Origin: an uncultured Oscillospiraceae bacterium
GTDB lineage: Bacteria > Bacillota > Clostridia > Oscillospirales > Oscillospiraceae
DNA: 27,700 bases
Direction: 5' to 3'
NCBI GenBank assembly: GCA_944385595.1
Contig: CALWXY010000111.1
Location: 1 to 27,700, forward strand
Part shown: positions 20,468-27,700 of the stretch, one piece after another
How positions within the stretch are numbered: the stretch's first letter is position 1
Layout of the letters: every line of letters starts with the position of its first letter
Notes under the pieces: model-generated
What the model was told of the DNA's origin: nothing
Database searches by the model: none
The model's input: only the letters and a program-made list of their open reading frames with translations
Position numbers and translations under genes: made by a program

Positions 20468-21545
20468 TTTCACGCTCCGTATGAGACGAATCCGCCCCGT
20501 GCTGGCGGTGGTTTTTCTCCGCGATTCTAAGCCCGTAGGCCGCGGCGACGCAGAAGGCGAGCACGAGGATGAGGATTTTGAACTCGCCGGTGGTGGCGAG
20601 GACGACGGCGGAGACGCCGAGGATTATGCTGACAGTGTAGAGCACGGACACTGCCTGCTTCTGGCTCATGCCCATGTCGAGCAGACGGTGGTGGAAGTGG
20701 CCGCGGTCGGGCTTGAATGGGCTCTGGCCGTGCATTATTCTGCGGGTGAAGGCGAATGAGGTGTCCATAATCGGCACGGCCAGCGCCAGCACAGGCACGA
20801 AGAAGGAGACTATGGCGTAGAACTTGAACATGCCGACGACGGACATGGTGCTCAGCACATAGCCGAGCAGGAGGGCGCCGGTGTCGCCCATGAAGATTTT
20901 GGCGGGGTTGAGGTTATACGGCATGAAGCCGACGCATGCGCCCGCGAGGCAGGCGAGGATGATGGCGACATTCGGCTCGGCGACGACCAGCGCGACTACC
21001 AGCATGGTGACCGAGGCGATGGTGGAGACGCCGACGGCGAGGCCGTCCAGTCCGTCGATGAGGTTCACGGCGTTGGTGACGGCGACAATCCAGAGAATCG
21101 TGATGGGCACGGAGAGTATGCCGAGGTAGATGTGCTCGGCCTCGGAAAAGACGTTGGGGTTCATCACGACCTCGATGACGACGCCGTGCAGCACGGCGAC
21201 GACGGCGGCGGCAATCTGGATGAAGAGCTTCGTGAGCGCGCGCAGCGACACGACGTCGTCAATAGCGCCGGTGGCGACGACGATGACGGAGCCTATGAGT
21301 ATGCCGCGGATCTGAGTGTCGATTTTCGCGAAGAGGATGACGCTCAGCATGAAGCCGAGGAAGATGGCGAGGCCGCCGAGGCGGGGGATGGGGTGGTCGT
21401 GCACTCTGCGCGCCTCGTTCGGCACGTCGATAGCGCCGACCTTCTGGGCGAAGGACTTGACCACCGGCGTGGAGGCGAAGCTGATGACGAAAGCCGCGCC
21501 CAGTGCGAGCAGCAGCCGCACGAGCAGGGATGAGTCGATATTCAT
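20454..21545 (-). CDS. tagO: undecaprenyl-phosphate N-acetylglucosaminyl-1-phosphate transferase
   Basis: Transfers GlcNAc-1-P from UDP-GlcNAc to undecaprenyl phosphate at the cytoplasmic face, first step of wall teichoic acid-like polymer assembly (TagO/WecA of the MraY family). 363 residues with about ten or eleven transmembrane helices. Magnesium and catalytic motifs are GAIDDV (Asp96-Asp97), NLIDGLDGLA (161-170), FMGDTGALLLGY, and DRGHFHHRLLDMG on a cytoplasmic loop. The ribosome site GGAGG is part of a GGAGGCCTCC palindrome. Placed between trpS and wecB in one run. Choice of tagO over wecA is by context, not residue. Confidence 0.92.
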   Translation of the reverse strand: MNIDSSLLVRLLLALGAAFVISFASTPVVKSFAQKVGAIDVPNEARRVHDHPIPRLGGLAIFLGFMLSVILFAKIDTQIRGILIGSVIVVATGAIDDVVSLRALTKLFIQIAAAVVAVLHGVVIEVVMNPNVFSEAEHIYLGILSVPITILWIVAVTNAVNLIDGLDGLAVGVSTIASVTMLVVALVVAEPNVAIILACLAGACVGFMPYNLNPAKIFMGDTGALLLGYVLSTMSVVGMFKFYAIVSFFVPVLALAVPIMDTSFAFTRRIMHGQSPFKPDRGHFHHRLLDMGMSQKQAVSVLYTVSIILGVSAVVLATTGEFKILILVLAFCVAAAYGLRIAEKNHRQHGADSSHTERENGKN

Positions 21546-21562
21546 ATCAGGAGGCCTCCGGC

Positions 21563-22561
21563 TTATCTCTGCACAAAGCCCACTTTTTTATAGACCTTGC
21601 GGAGGGTTCTCATGGCGGTGCGCTCGGCGCGCTCGGCTCCGGCGCGGTAGACGGACTCGAGGTAGGCCTTGTCTTTTATGAGGCGCTCGGCCTCCTCGCG
21701 CACGGGGCGCAGCAGCTCTATGACGGCGTCGCCGACGGCGGCCTTGAAGTCGCCGTAGCCGCGTCCGGCGAACTCGGTCTCTATGTCGGCGAAGCTCTTG
21801 CCGGTGGCGACGGAGTAGATCTGCATGAGGTTGGAGATGCCGGGCTTTTCCTTGACGTCGTAGCGGACGCAGGCGTCGCAGTCGGTGACGGCGCGCTTAA
21901 ATTTGCGCGCTATGTCCTCGGGCCTGTCCATCATGTAGACGCAGCCGTTCTGGTCGGGGTCGGACTTCGACATCTTGTTCTCCGGGGTCTGGAGGCTCAT
22001 GATGCGCGCGCCGACCTTTCCGATGTACGGCTCGGGCAGCTTGAACACCTCGCCGTAGACTCCGTTGAAGCGGTTGGCGATGTCGCGGCAGATTTCGACG
22101 TGCTGCTTCTGATCCTCGCCGACGGGCACGAGGTCGGCCTGATAGAGCAGTATGTCCGCGGCCATGAGCACGGGGTAGGTGAAGAGGCCGGCGTTTATGT
22201 TGTCGGCATTTTTGGCGCTCTTATCCTTGAACTGGGTCATGCGCGAGAGCTCGCCGAACATGGTGTAGCAGCTGAGCACCCAGCTGAGCTCGGCGTGGGC
22301 GGGCACATGGCTCTGGATAAATATGGTGTTTTTCTCGGGGTCAAGACCGGCGGCTATGTAGGCCGCGAGCTGCTCGAGGGTGCGCCTGCGCAGATCGGCG
22401 GGGTTCTGGCGCACGGTTATAGTGTGCATATCGGCCATCATGTAGTAGCAGTCGTAGCTCTCGGCCAGCTCGGCCCAGTTTTTGATAGCGCCGAGGTAGG
22501 AGCCGAGCGTGAGCGCGCCGGAGGGCTGTATGCCGCTGAGTATCGTCTTTTTCTCGTCCAT
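21563..22561 (-). CDS. trpS: tryptophanyl-tRNA synthetase
   Basis: Class I synthetase charging tRNA(Trp). 332 residues, the usual bacterial size. The HIGH-type motif appears as SGALTLGSYLGAIKNW (14-29) and KMSKS at 196-200. The tryptophan-site and dimer core (DLVPVGEDQKQHVEICRD, 143-160) are intact. ATG is preceded by GAGGAA. It lies 18 bases after the aminotransferase stop with no promoter or T-box between, so it depends on upstream transcription. Confidence 0.96.
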   Translation of the reverse strand: MDEKKTILSGIQPSGALTLGSYLGAIKNWAELAESYDCYYMMADMHTITVRQNPADLRRRTLEQLAAYIAAGLDPEKNTIFIQSHVPAHAELSWVLSCYTMFGELSRMTQFKDKSAKNADNINAGLFTYPVLMAADILLYQADLVPVGEDQKQHVEICRDIANRFNGVYGEVFKLPEPYIGKVGARIMSLQTPENKMSKSDPDQNGCVYMMDRPEDIARKFKRAVTDCDACVRYDVKEKPGISNLMQIYSVATGKSFADIETEFAGRGYGDFKAAVGDAVIELLRPVREEAERLIKDKAYLESVYRAGAERAERTAMRTLRKVYKKVGFVQR

Positions 22562-22579
22562 TTCAGTTCCTCGCGAAGT

Positions 22580-23773
22580 TTATTTTTTAAGTCCGTACTC
22601 CTCGGCCAGCTTTTTGAAGCCGGGCATGGAGTTTTTGATGGTGTCGGCGGAGACGCAGTAGGCTATGCGGACGTAGCCCTTGCCCGCAAAGCTCGCGCCG
22701 GGGACGACCAGTATGTTGTATTTCTTTGCCCTCTCGACGAAGTCGGCGTCGTCGCCGCCGGGAACCTTGAGCCAGAGGTAGAAGGCGCCGTCGGGATAGA
22801 CGGCCTCGAAGCCGCAGTCGGTGAGTCCGTTGTAGAGCAGCTGGCGATTGGCGTCGTAGCCGGAGAGATCGGTGGCGACGTCGACGCAGCGCATGACGAC
22901 GCGCTGCATAAGCGACGGCGCGTTGACGGAGCCGATGACGCGGTTTGCGATGCAGGCGGCGTCGAAGATGAGCTGGCCGTCGTCGGCCTCGGTGGGGATG
23001 ACGACGTAGCCTATGCGCTCGCCGGGGAGGGAGAGGGACTTCGACCAGGAGTAGCCGACGATGGTGTTGCGGTAGATGCTGGGGATCCAGGGCACCTCTG
23101 CGCCGTTGTAGGCGAGCTCGCGGTAGGGCTCGTCGCTGATGATATAGATGCTGGTGCCGAGCTCGCGCTGCTTATCCTCGAGCATGTCGGCGAGCTTTTT
23201 GAGGCTCTCGGCGGTGTAGATGACGCCGGTGGGGTTATTCGGGGTGTTGAGGATGATGGCGCGGGTCTTGCTGTTTATGTACTTGGCAATCTCGGCGGGG
23301 TCGGGCTGGAAATCGTCGGTGGTGGGGGGGACGATGACGAGCTCGCCGTCGTAGTTGCGGACGTAGTTGCCGTACTCGACGAAGAAGGGGGCGAGGGCTA
23401 TGACCTCGTCGCCGGGGTTGAGCAGGGATTTGAGTATGATGTTGAGGCCGGAGGCCGCGCCGACGGTCATGATGATGTTGCCGGCGTTGTAGGCAGAGCC
23501 GAAGCGGCGGTTGAGGGACTGGGCGATGGCCTCGCGCACGTCGGGGTAGCCGGCGTTGGACATGTAGCCGTGGACGAAGACGGGGTCGTCGTGCTCGATG
23601 ATGTCGAGTATGGCGTCCTTGACCTCGTGCGGGGCGGGGAAGTTGGGGTTGCCGAGGCTGAAGTCGTAGACGTTCTCACGGCCGTACTTCTCGGCGAGGC
23701 GGTTGCCCTCCTCGAACATGGCGCGAATGGCGCTGTTGCCGCTCGCGAGCTTCATCATTTTCTCAGAAATCAT
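22580..23773 (-). CDS. pyridoxal-phosphate-dependent class I aminotransferase
   Basis: 397 residues, aspartate/tyrosine aminotransferase superfamily. PLP contacts: GAASGLN (105-111) for the phosphate, NTPNNPTG (176-183), ISDEPY (212-217) and the Schiff-base Lys245 in SWSKSLSLPGERIGY; the substrate-carboxylate Arg is in the C-terminal YVRIAYC. The exact amino acid substrate is uncertain; the GRENVYDFSLGNPNFP start resembles aspartate-type enzymes that are widespread in clostridia. AAGGAG lies eight bases before the ATG. First gene of the trpS-tagO-wecB run, driven by a TTGTAT-N17-TAAAAT promoter. Confidence 0.92.
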   Translation of the reverse strand: MISEKMMKLASGNSAIRAMFEEGNRLAEKYGRENVYDFSLGNPNFPAPHEVKDAILDIIEHDDPVFVHGYMSNAGYPDVREAIAQSLNRRFGSAYNAGNIIMTVGAASGLNIILKSLLNPGDEVIALAPFFVEYGNYVRNYDGELVIVPPTTDDFQPDPAEIAKYINSKTRAIILNTPNNPTGVIYTAESLKKLADMLEDKQRELGTSIYIISDEPYRELAYNGAEVPWIPSIYRNTIVGYSWSKSLSLPGERIGYVVIPTEADDGQLIFDAACIANRVIGSVNAPSLMQRVVMRCVDVATDLSGYDANRQLLYNGLTDCGFEAVYPDGAFYLWLKVPGGDDADFVERAKKYNILVVPGASFAGKGYVRIAYCVSADTIKNSMPGFKKLAEEYGLKK

Positions 23774-23818
23774 TTATGTCACTCCTTGATGAGATTGAAC
23801 TGCATAATCAGTCCTAAT

Positions 23819-23847
23819 ATTTTACCACGAAAAGCTCGCCAATACAA
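23819..23847 (-). promoter_or_regulatory. promoter of the aminotransferase-trpS-tagO-wecB run
   Basis: On minus, TTGTAT (plus 23842-23847), 17-base spacer, TAAAAT (plus 23819-23824), about 45 bases before the aminotransferase ATG. Divergent from the gltX promoter. Confidence 0.55.
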
Positions 23848-23893
23848 CTGGATTTGACGTCCGCCGCCAAAAATAAAAGCGGCGCGCGGCGGC

Positions 23894-23922
23894 TTGACAA
23901 GGTCTGCGGGTCAGCATATAAT
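23894..23922 (+). promoter_or_regulatory. perfect-consensus sigma-A promoter of gltX
   Basis: TTGACA (23894-23899), 17-base spacer, TATAAT (23917-23922): the textbook sequence without a mismatch. The leader is about 23 bases and cannot hold a T-box. A GCCGCC / GGCGGC-rich inverted repeat lies just upstream (about 23861-23892). Confidence 0.85.
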
Positions 23923-23951
23923 CATCGCAGAGTATAATTGGAGGTATAGTG

Positions 23952-25430
23952 ATGGGCCTTGACATGAAATGGTTTGAGGATATGGAGTCCCGCATACCGC
24001 ACGGCGAGGTGCGCACCCGCTTTGCGCCCAGCCCGACGGGCTATATGCACGTCGGCAATCTGCGCACGGCTCTGTATACATATTTTATTGCCCGCCGCGC
24101 CGGCGGCAAGTTCATTCTCCGAATTGAGGACACCGACCAGGGCCGCTACGTCGAGGGCGCGCTCGACGCCATCTACCGCACGATGCGCGAGTGCGGGCTC
24201 GAGCACGACGAGGGCCCGGATGTGGGCGGCCCCGTCGGCCCCTACGTCCAGACCGAGCGCCGCGACATCTACGGCAAATACGCCGAGCTGCTCATAGAGC
24301 GCGGCGGCGCCTACTACTGCTTCTGCGAGAAGAGCGACGAGGGCGAGACCGAGGGCTTCGAGAAGGCCGACGACCCCTGCCGCAATCTCGACCCCGCCGA
24401 GGCAAAGCGCAGAGCCGAGAGCGGCGAGAAATACGTCATCCGCCAGCGCATCCCCCGCGAGGGCACGACCACCTTCCACGACGAGATCTTCGGCGATATC
24501 ACCGTCCCCAACGACAGCCTCGACGACAACGTGCTCATAAAGTCCGACGGCCTGCCCACCTATAACTTCGCAAACGTCATCGACGATCACCTGATGGGCA
24601 TAAGCCACGTCGTGCGCGGCAGCGAGTACCTGTCCTCCGCGCCGAAATATAACCTGCTCTACGAGGCCTTCGGCTGGGAGATTCCCAAATACGTCCACTG
24701 CTCGCCCGTCATGCGCGACGCGCACGCCAAAATGTCGAAGCGCCACGGCGACCCCAGCTACGAGGATCTCATAGCCCTCGGCTACCTGACCGACGCCGTC
24801 GTGAACTACGTCGCCCTCCTCGGCTGGAGCCCCGGCGGCGAGCGTGAGATCTACTCGCTTAAAGAGCTGTGCGAGGTGTTCGACATCTCCGGTATATCGA
24901 AGTCGCCCGCCATATTCGACAGGGTGAAGCTCAACTACTTCAACGCCGAGTATATCAGAGCGCTCAGCCCGGAGAAATTCGCCGAGCTCGCAAGGCCGTT
25001 CATCCGCCAGGGCGTGAAGAACCCCGCCATCGACCCCGCCGCGATTGCACCGCTGCTGCAACAGCGCTGTGAGTACCTGAGCGATATCCCGGCCAAGCTC
25101 GGCTTCTTCGACGAGCTGCCGGAGTACTCCGCCGAGCTCTTTGTGCACAAGAAGTCGAAGTCCGACCTCGAGTCCTCGCGCGAGATGCTCGAGGCGGTCA
25201 TCCCCGCCCTCGAGGCGCTGCCCGACTGGACGGACGAGGCGATTCTCGGCGTCCTCACCGGCCTCGCGGAGACAAAGCAGGTCAAAAACGCAAAGCTCAT
25301 GTGGCCGGTGCGCATAGCCGCCGCCGGAGTTGCGGTGACGCCCGGCGGAGCCGTGGAGATTTGCCGCATACTCGGCAGAGACGAGTGCCTGCGCCGCCTG
25401 CGGCTGGGTCTTCAGAAGCTCGCAAAATAA
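23952..25430 (+). CDS. gltX: glutamyl-tRNA synthetase
   Basis: Class I synthetase. 492 residues, of normal size. HIGH-type motif in RFAPSPTGYMHVGNLRTALY (23-42), the ERRDIYGKYAELL segment, catalytic KMSK at 260-263 followed by RHGD, and a helical anticodon-binding C-terminal domain. No glutaminyl-tRNA synthetase is seen here, so it may be non-discriminating, charging tRNA(Gln) as well, as is usual in Firmicutes that use GatCAB; this is inferred. ATG 23952 is six bases after GGAGGT; a GTG one codon earlier is too close. Own promoter and terminator. Confidence 0.96.
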   Translation: MGLDMKWFEDMESRIPHGEVRTRFAPSPTGYMHVGNLRTALYTYFIARRAGGKFILRIEDTDQGRYVEGALDAIYRTMRECGLEHDEGPDVGGPVGPYVQTERRDIYGKYAELLIERGGAYYCFCEKSDEGETEGFEKADDPCRNLDPAEAKRRAESGEKYVIRQRIPREGTTTFHDEIFGDITVPNDSLDDNVLIKSDGLPTYNFANVIDDHLMGISHVVRGSEYLSSAPKYNLLYEAFGWEIPKYVHCSPVMRDAHAKMSKRHGDPSYEDLIALGYLTDAVVNYVALLGWSPGGEREIYSLKELCEVFDISGISKSPAIFDRVKLNYFNAEYIRALSPEKFAELARPFIRQGVKNPAIDPAAIAPLLQQRCEYLSDIPAKLGFFDELPEYSAELFVHKKSKSDLESSREMLEAVIPALEALPDWTDEAILGVLTGLAETKQVKNAKLMWPVRIAAAGVAVTPGGAVEICRILGRDECLRRLRLGLQKLAK

Positions 25431-25448
25431 GCGGTTTTCAAAGTGATA

Positions 25449-25491
25449 AAAAAGCTCTTTTGGGACAGACTAGCCCCAAAAGAGCTTTTTT
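25449..25491 (+). terminator. intrinsic terminator between gltX and ypeB
   Basis: A 16-bp stem (25449-25464 with 25475-25490) followed by six T residues. The T run ends seven bases before the ypeB ribosome site, so a ypeB transcript must either start here or upstream and read through. Confidence 0.85.
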
Positions 25492-25508
25492 GCATCATGG
25501 AGGTCGCA

Positions 25509-26843
25509 ATGAAAAGGAAAACCGCCCTTACGATAATAACGCTGCTCAGCCTGGCGCTGATAGTCACGGCGGGGCTGGCGGTGAACGGCTACCGCCGCGC
25601 CGAGCGCGCCGAGCTGGCGCTGTCGGTGAGCCACGACCACGCCTTCGGCGAGCTGGTGACCGGCATGACCGAGCTGGATGCCGCGCTGAGAAAAAGCCTC
25701 TACGCCAAAAGCCCCACCGTCATCAGCGCCGTGTGCACGGACGTGTTCGGCAAGGCGATGACGGCGCAGATGTCGCTCGGCTCGCTGCCGTTTTCCACCC
25801 AGGAGCTGGAGAAGACCGCGGGCTTCATAAGCCGCGTCGGCGACTACGCATACACGCTCTCCCAGGCCGGGCGCGAATACACCGACGAGGAGACCGAAAA
25901 TCTGCGCGCCCTCTCGGAGACGGCCTCTGAGCTGGCCACGGGCTTTCGCGTGCTGCAGGAGGAGCTCGCCTCCGGCGGAATAAGCATGGACGAGCTGCTC
26001 TACGCCGAGCGCGCCATGGACGAGGCCGAGGAGAGCGCCGTGCCGGATACGCTCAGCGGCGGTATGCGCCTGATTGAGGAGGAATTTCCGGAGATACCGA
26101 GCCTCATCTACGACGGCCCGTTCTCCGACCATATAAGGAGCGCCAGCCCCAAAATGCTCGAGAGCGAGGCGCTGGTGTCCGAGGACGAGGCGCGCTCGGC
26201 GGCGGCTGAGTTCATAGGCGTCGACGAGGCGAAGCTGCAGAGCCTCGGCATCTCGCACGGCGAGATACCGTGCTACTATTTCGCCTCGGGCGAGATGACC
26301 GTGGAGGTGACGCAGCGCGGCGGACTGGTGATGAACTTCCTCAGCTCCTATGTCCCGGACAGGGCGTCGATGACGGCGGCGGATGCCGCCGCCATAGCGC
26401 GCAGCTTCCTCGCCGGGCGGGGCTATGAGAATATGCGCGAGACCTATCACATGACGCGCGGCGGCATTTGCACGATAAACTATGCGTACGAGCAGGACGG
26501 CGTGCTGATATATCCCGACCTTATCAAGGTTTCCGTTGCGCTTGACACCGGCATGGTGACAGGCTTCGAGGCGGCGGGCTATATCTCGTCGCACACGGAG
26601 CGCTCTCTGCCGGAGGCCGCAGTCACGCGTGAGGCGGCCGAAAAGCTCACCGAGGGGCTCAAGGTCGACGGCTGGCGGCTCTGCGTCATACCCAGCGCGG
26701 GCGAGTATGAGCGCTTCTGCCACGAGTTCGTCTGCACCGACACCGACGGCGGGAGATGCATCATATATGTGAACGCCGAGACCGGCGAGCAGGAGAAGAT
26801 TCTGCTGCTGCTCGAGGACGAGAACGGCAGTCTCACCATCTAG
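25509..26843 (+). CDS. ypeB: germination protein YpeB
   Basis: 444 residues. An N-terminal helix (residues about 5-25) anchors the protein in the forespore membrane. The N-terminal domain is helical (about 26-190), with LSVSHDHAFGELVTGMTELDAALRKSLYA typical of YpeB, and the C-terminal part carries PepSY-like repeats (SEDEARSAAAEFIGVDEAKL, AADAAAIARSFLAGRGYENM, and a third). In Bacillus YpeB is needed to deposit and stabilise the cortex-lytic enzyme SleB in the spore, and sleB lies directly upstream; here the upstream gene is gltX. GGAGGT lies four bases before ATG 25509. Expected sigma-G control is not visible in the sequence. Confidence 0.92.
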   Translation: MKRKTALTIITLLSLALIVTAGLAVNGYRRAERAELALSVSHDHAFGELVTGMTELDAALRKSLYAKSPTVISAVCTDVFGKAMTAQMSLGSLPFSTQELEKTAGFISRVGDYAYTLSQAGREYTDEETENLRALSETASELATGFRVLQEELASGGISMDELLYAERAMDEAEESAVPDTLSGGMRLIEEEFPEIPSLIYDGPFSDHIRSASPKMLESEALVSEDEARSAAAEFIGVDEAKLQSLGISHGEIPCYYFASGEMTVEVTQRGGLVMNFLSSYVPDRASMTAADAAAIARSFLAGRGYENMRETYHMTRGGICTINYAYEQDGVLIYPDLIKVSVALDTGMVTGFEAAGYISSHTERSLPEAAVTREAAEKLTEGLKVDGWRLCVIPSAGEYERFCHEFVCTDTDGGRCIIYVNAETGEQEKILLLLEDENGSLTI

Positions 26844-26850
26844 CGCCGTA

Positions 26851-26879
26851 TTGACGCAGCGAGGTAAATATGCTAAAAT
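26851..26879 (+). promoter_or_regulatory. promoter downstream of ypeB, reading toward larE
   Basis: TTGACG (26851-26856), 17-base spacer, TAAAAT (26874-26879), starting near 26886, some 255 bases before the larE start codon. Confidence 0.65.
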
Positions 26880-26883
26880 AATG

Positions 26884-27091
26884 GCGCTTTTACCAACTGC
26901 CTGAAAACCTGCCTGCTGTTGAAAAACACAGCATATCGCGGGGGAGCTCGAGGGGGCGAGGCCCGCCTCTAATTGGATAGGCCGCCGTCAAAAAGCCTGA
27001 GGAATCAGGCTTTTTGGGCAAAGCGGCATTTTCGCCTCGAAAATGCCCGGCGGCGAAGCGCGGTCGAAAAAGGCTAAAGGGCTTTTTCGAC
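26884..27091 (+). ncRNA. candidate structured leader or small RNA before larE
   Basis: No open frame is supported in these 300 bases. Four strong stems are visible: GAGGGGGC with GCCC-G-CCTC (26950-26969); AAAAAGCCTGA / TCAGGCTTTTT with a GGAA tetraloop (26990-27015), itself terminator-like; GGCATTTTCG / CGAAAATGCC (27025-27047); and GTCGAAAAAG / CTTTTTCGAC (27063-27091). GCGCTT (26884-26889) can close with AAGCGC (27056-27061), and an upstream GCCTGA (26899-26904) duplicates the left arm of the second stem, a possible antiterminator. It does not match a family I know. It may be a leader controlling larE, an independent small RNA, or in part dispersed intergenic repeats. Confidence 0.4.
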
Positions 27092-27097
27092 AAGCTG

Positions 27098-27130
27098 AGA
27101 GGCATACCTTGTTGGGTATGCCTCTTTTTT
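27098..27130 (+). terminator. intrinsic terminator immediately before larE
   Basis: AGAGGCATACC (27098-27108) pairs with GGTATGCCTCT (27115-27125), followed by T residues to 27130. The GAGGTG ribosome site of larE starts at the next base. Confidence 0.85.
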
Positions 27131-27141
27131 GAGGTGTACAT

Positions 27142-27700
27142 ATGACGCTGACCGCATTTTTCGCGGAGAACAAAAAATGCGCCCTCGCATTTTCCGGCGG
27201 GGCGGACTCGGCCTACCTGCTGTGCGCCGCGCTGCGCTGCGGGGCGGACGTGCGGGCATACTTTGCCAAAACGCCGTTCCAGCCGGAGTTCGAGCTGCGC
27301 GACGCCGAGCGCCTCGCGCGCGAGCTGGGCGCGCGGCTGCGCATAGTCGAGTGCGACCCGCTCGCCGACGCTCGCGTGCGCGAAAACGGGCCGGAGCGCT
27401 GCTACTACTGCAAAAACGCCATATTCTCGGCCATCATCGCCGCCGCAAATGAGGACGGCTACACCCTCGTCATCGACGGCACCAACGCCTCGGACGACGC
27501 CACCGACAGACCCGGAATGCGCGCCCTGCGCGAGAAAGGCGTCCGCTCGCCGCTGCGCGAGTGCGGCATAACGAAGCCGGAGCTGCGCCGCCTCTCGGCG
27601 GAGGCGGGGCTGTTCACCGCAAAGAAGCCCGCCTACGCCTGCCTCGCCACCCGGATTCCGACGGGCGAGCCTATAGAGCCATCGGCGCTGCGGCGCATAG
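27142..27700 (+). CDS. larE: LarE-type ATP-dependent sulfur transferase, partial at right edge
   Basis: The first 186 residues are present and the frame is open at the window end. The PP-loop ATP motif is SGGADS (18-23), which adenylates the pyridinium cofactor precursor. The KPAYACLATRIP segment holds Cys167, at the place of the sacrificial cysteine (Cys176 in Lactobacillus plantarum LarE) that donates sulfur to the nickel-pincer cofactor of lactate racemase. A further Cys pair, Cys87 and Cys90, lies in RCYYCKN. Start ATG 27142 follows GAGGTG. LarB, LarC and a racemase are not in view. A terminator ends directly before its ribosome site. Distinguishing it from general ExsB/NMN-like PP-loop enzymes rests on the Cys167 context. 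Confidence 0.85.
   Translation, partial: MTLTAFFAENKKCALAFSGGADSAYLLCAALRCGADVRAYFAKTPFQPEFELRDAERLARELGARLRIVECDPLADARVRENGPERCYYCKNAIFSAIIAAANEDGYTLVIDGTNASDDATDRPGMRALREKGVRSPLRECGITKPELRRLSAEAGLFTAKKPAYACLATRIPTGEPIEPSALRRI

Noticed and set aside
19364..20530. 388-codon open frame on the plus strand
   Set aside because: Antisense shadow of wecB; composition and lack of a ribosome site argue against it.
21503..23857. 784-codon open frame on the plus strand
   Set aside because: It runs antisense to trpS and the aminotransferase, has the Val/Gly/Asp-rich composition of a high-GC shadow frame, and has no ribosome site or family.
23774..23951. T-box leader before gltX or the aminotransferase-trpS run
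   Set aside because: Leaders are under 50 bases and no T-box sequence or specifier stem is visible.
23922..25148. 408-codon open frame on the minus strand
   Set aside because: Antisense shadow of gltX, whose HIGH and KMSK motifs are intact on plus.
25443..25508. Longer N-terminus for YpeB
   Set aside because: It would translate through the gltX terminator hairpin; ATG 25509 has GGAGGT.
26884..27061. 6S RNA, SRP RNA or tmRNA in the ypeB-larE gap
   Set aside because: I could not find the central bubble of 6S, the SRP Alu/S-domain signature, or a tmRNA tag frame; it stays an unassigned structured region.
1..27700. CRISPR array, tRNA/rRNA genes, insertion sequences, prophage or integrase
   Set aside because: No regular spaced repeats, cloverleaf sequences, transposase or integrase frames were seen on either strand.

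Overview
The window reads as a chromosomal segment of a high-GC, spore-forming Firmicute, most likely an Oscillospiraceae/Ruminococcaceae-type gut clostridium. The reasons are Spo0A, the germination protein YpeB and a SleB/CwlJ-type hydrolase, strong GGAGG ribosome binding sites, frequent GTG/TTG starts, clean sigma-A promoters (several TTGACA-N17-TATAAT-like) and an intrinsic terminator after most transcription units. This placement is inferred from protein families and codon use; no rRNA is present to confirm it. No tRNA, rRNA, CRISPR, IS element or prophage was recognised.

Layout. 1-1600: a small membrane protein and TrmO (minus), divergent from a flavodoxin (plus). 1605-4465 (minus): a surface-stress-like block with a DUF4358 lipoprotein on a Ser/Glu/Pro stalk, an ECF-type sigma factor, and a membrane-anchored serpin translationally coupled to it. 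4592-10316 (plus): a complete seven-gene UMP operon pyrC-pyrK-pyrD-pyrF-pyrE-pyrB-pyrI from a consensus promoter with a very short leader. 10317-12001: an AT-richer control region, an XRE-family regulator, and spo0A with Spo0A boxes. 12002-13440: a HlyIII/PAQR membrane protein divergent from a DUF1836 regulator, with a perfect palindrome over the hlyIII promoter. 13423-15503: a MocR/PdxR-like regulator divergent from an ECF-transporter S component, probably for a vitamin B6-type substrate. 15514-18588: YbjQ-family protein (minus), a 28-aa peptide plus a SleB-like hydrolase (plus), a cupin and a YfcE-type phosphodiesterase (minus), then three small coupled ORFs of unknown function. 18591-23773 (minus): aminotransferase, trpS, tagO/wecA-like, wecB/mnaA and an anchored unknown protein in one run, the middle two making the lipid-linked start of a cell-wall glycopolymer. 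23894-26843 (plus): gltX, then ypeB. 26851-27700: a promoter followed by about 250 bases of stacked hairpins, then the start of larE, cut by the window edge.

The pyr genes together convert carbamoyl phosphate plus aspartate to UMP (the carbamoyl-phosphate synthase genes are not here). TagO and WecB supply undecaprenyl-PP-GlcNAc and UDP-ManNAc. Spo0A, YpeB and the SleB-like hydrolase cover entry into and exit from the spore state.

The most unusual items are: the ECF sigma/membrane-serpin pair, which looks like a sigma/anti-sigma module whose sensor domain is a protease inhibitor; an ECF-like promoter in front of the neighbouring lipoprotein; the palindrome between hlyIII and the DUF1836 gene; the three-gene small-protein cluster at 17688-18588; the 28-aa peptide before the SleB-like gene; and the structured leader before larE.
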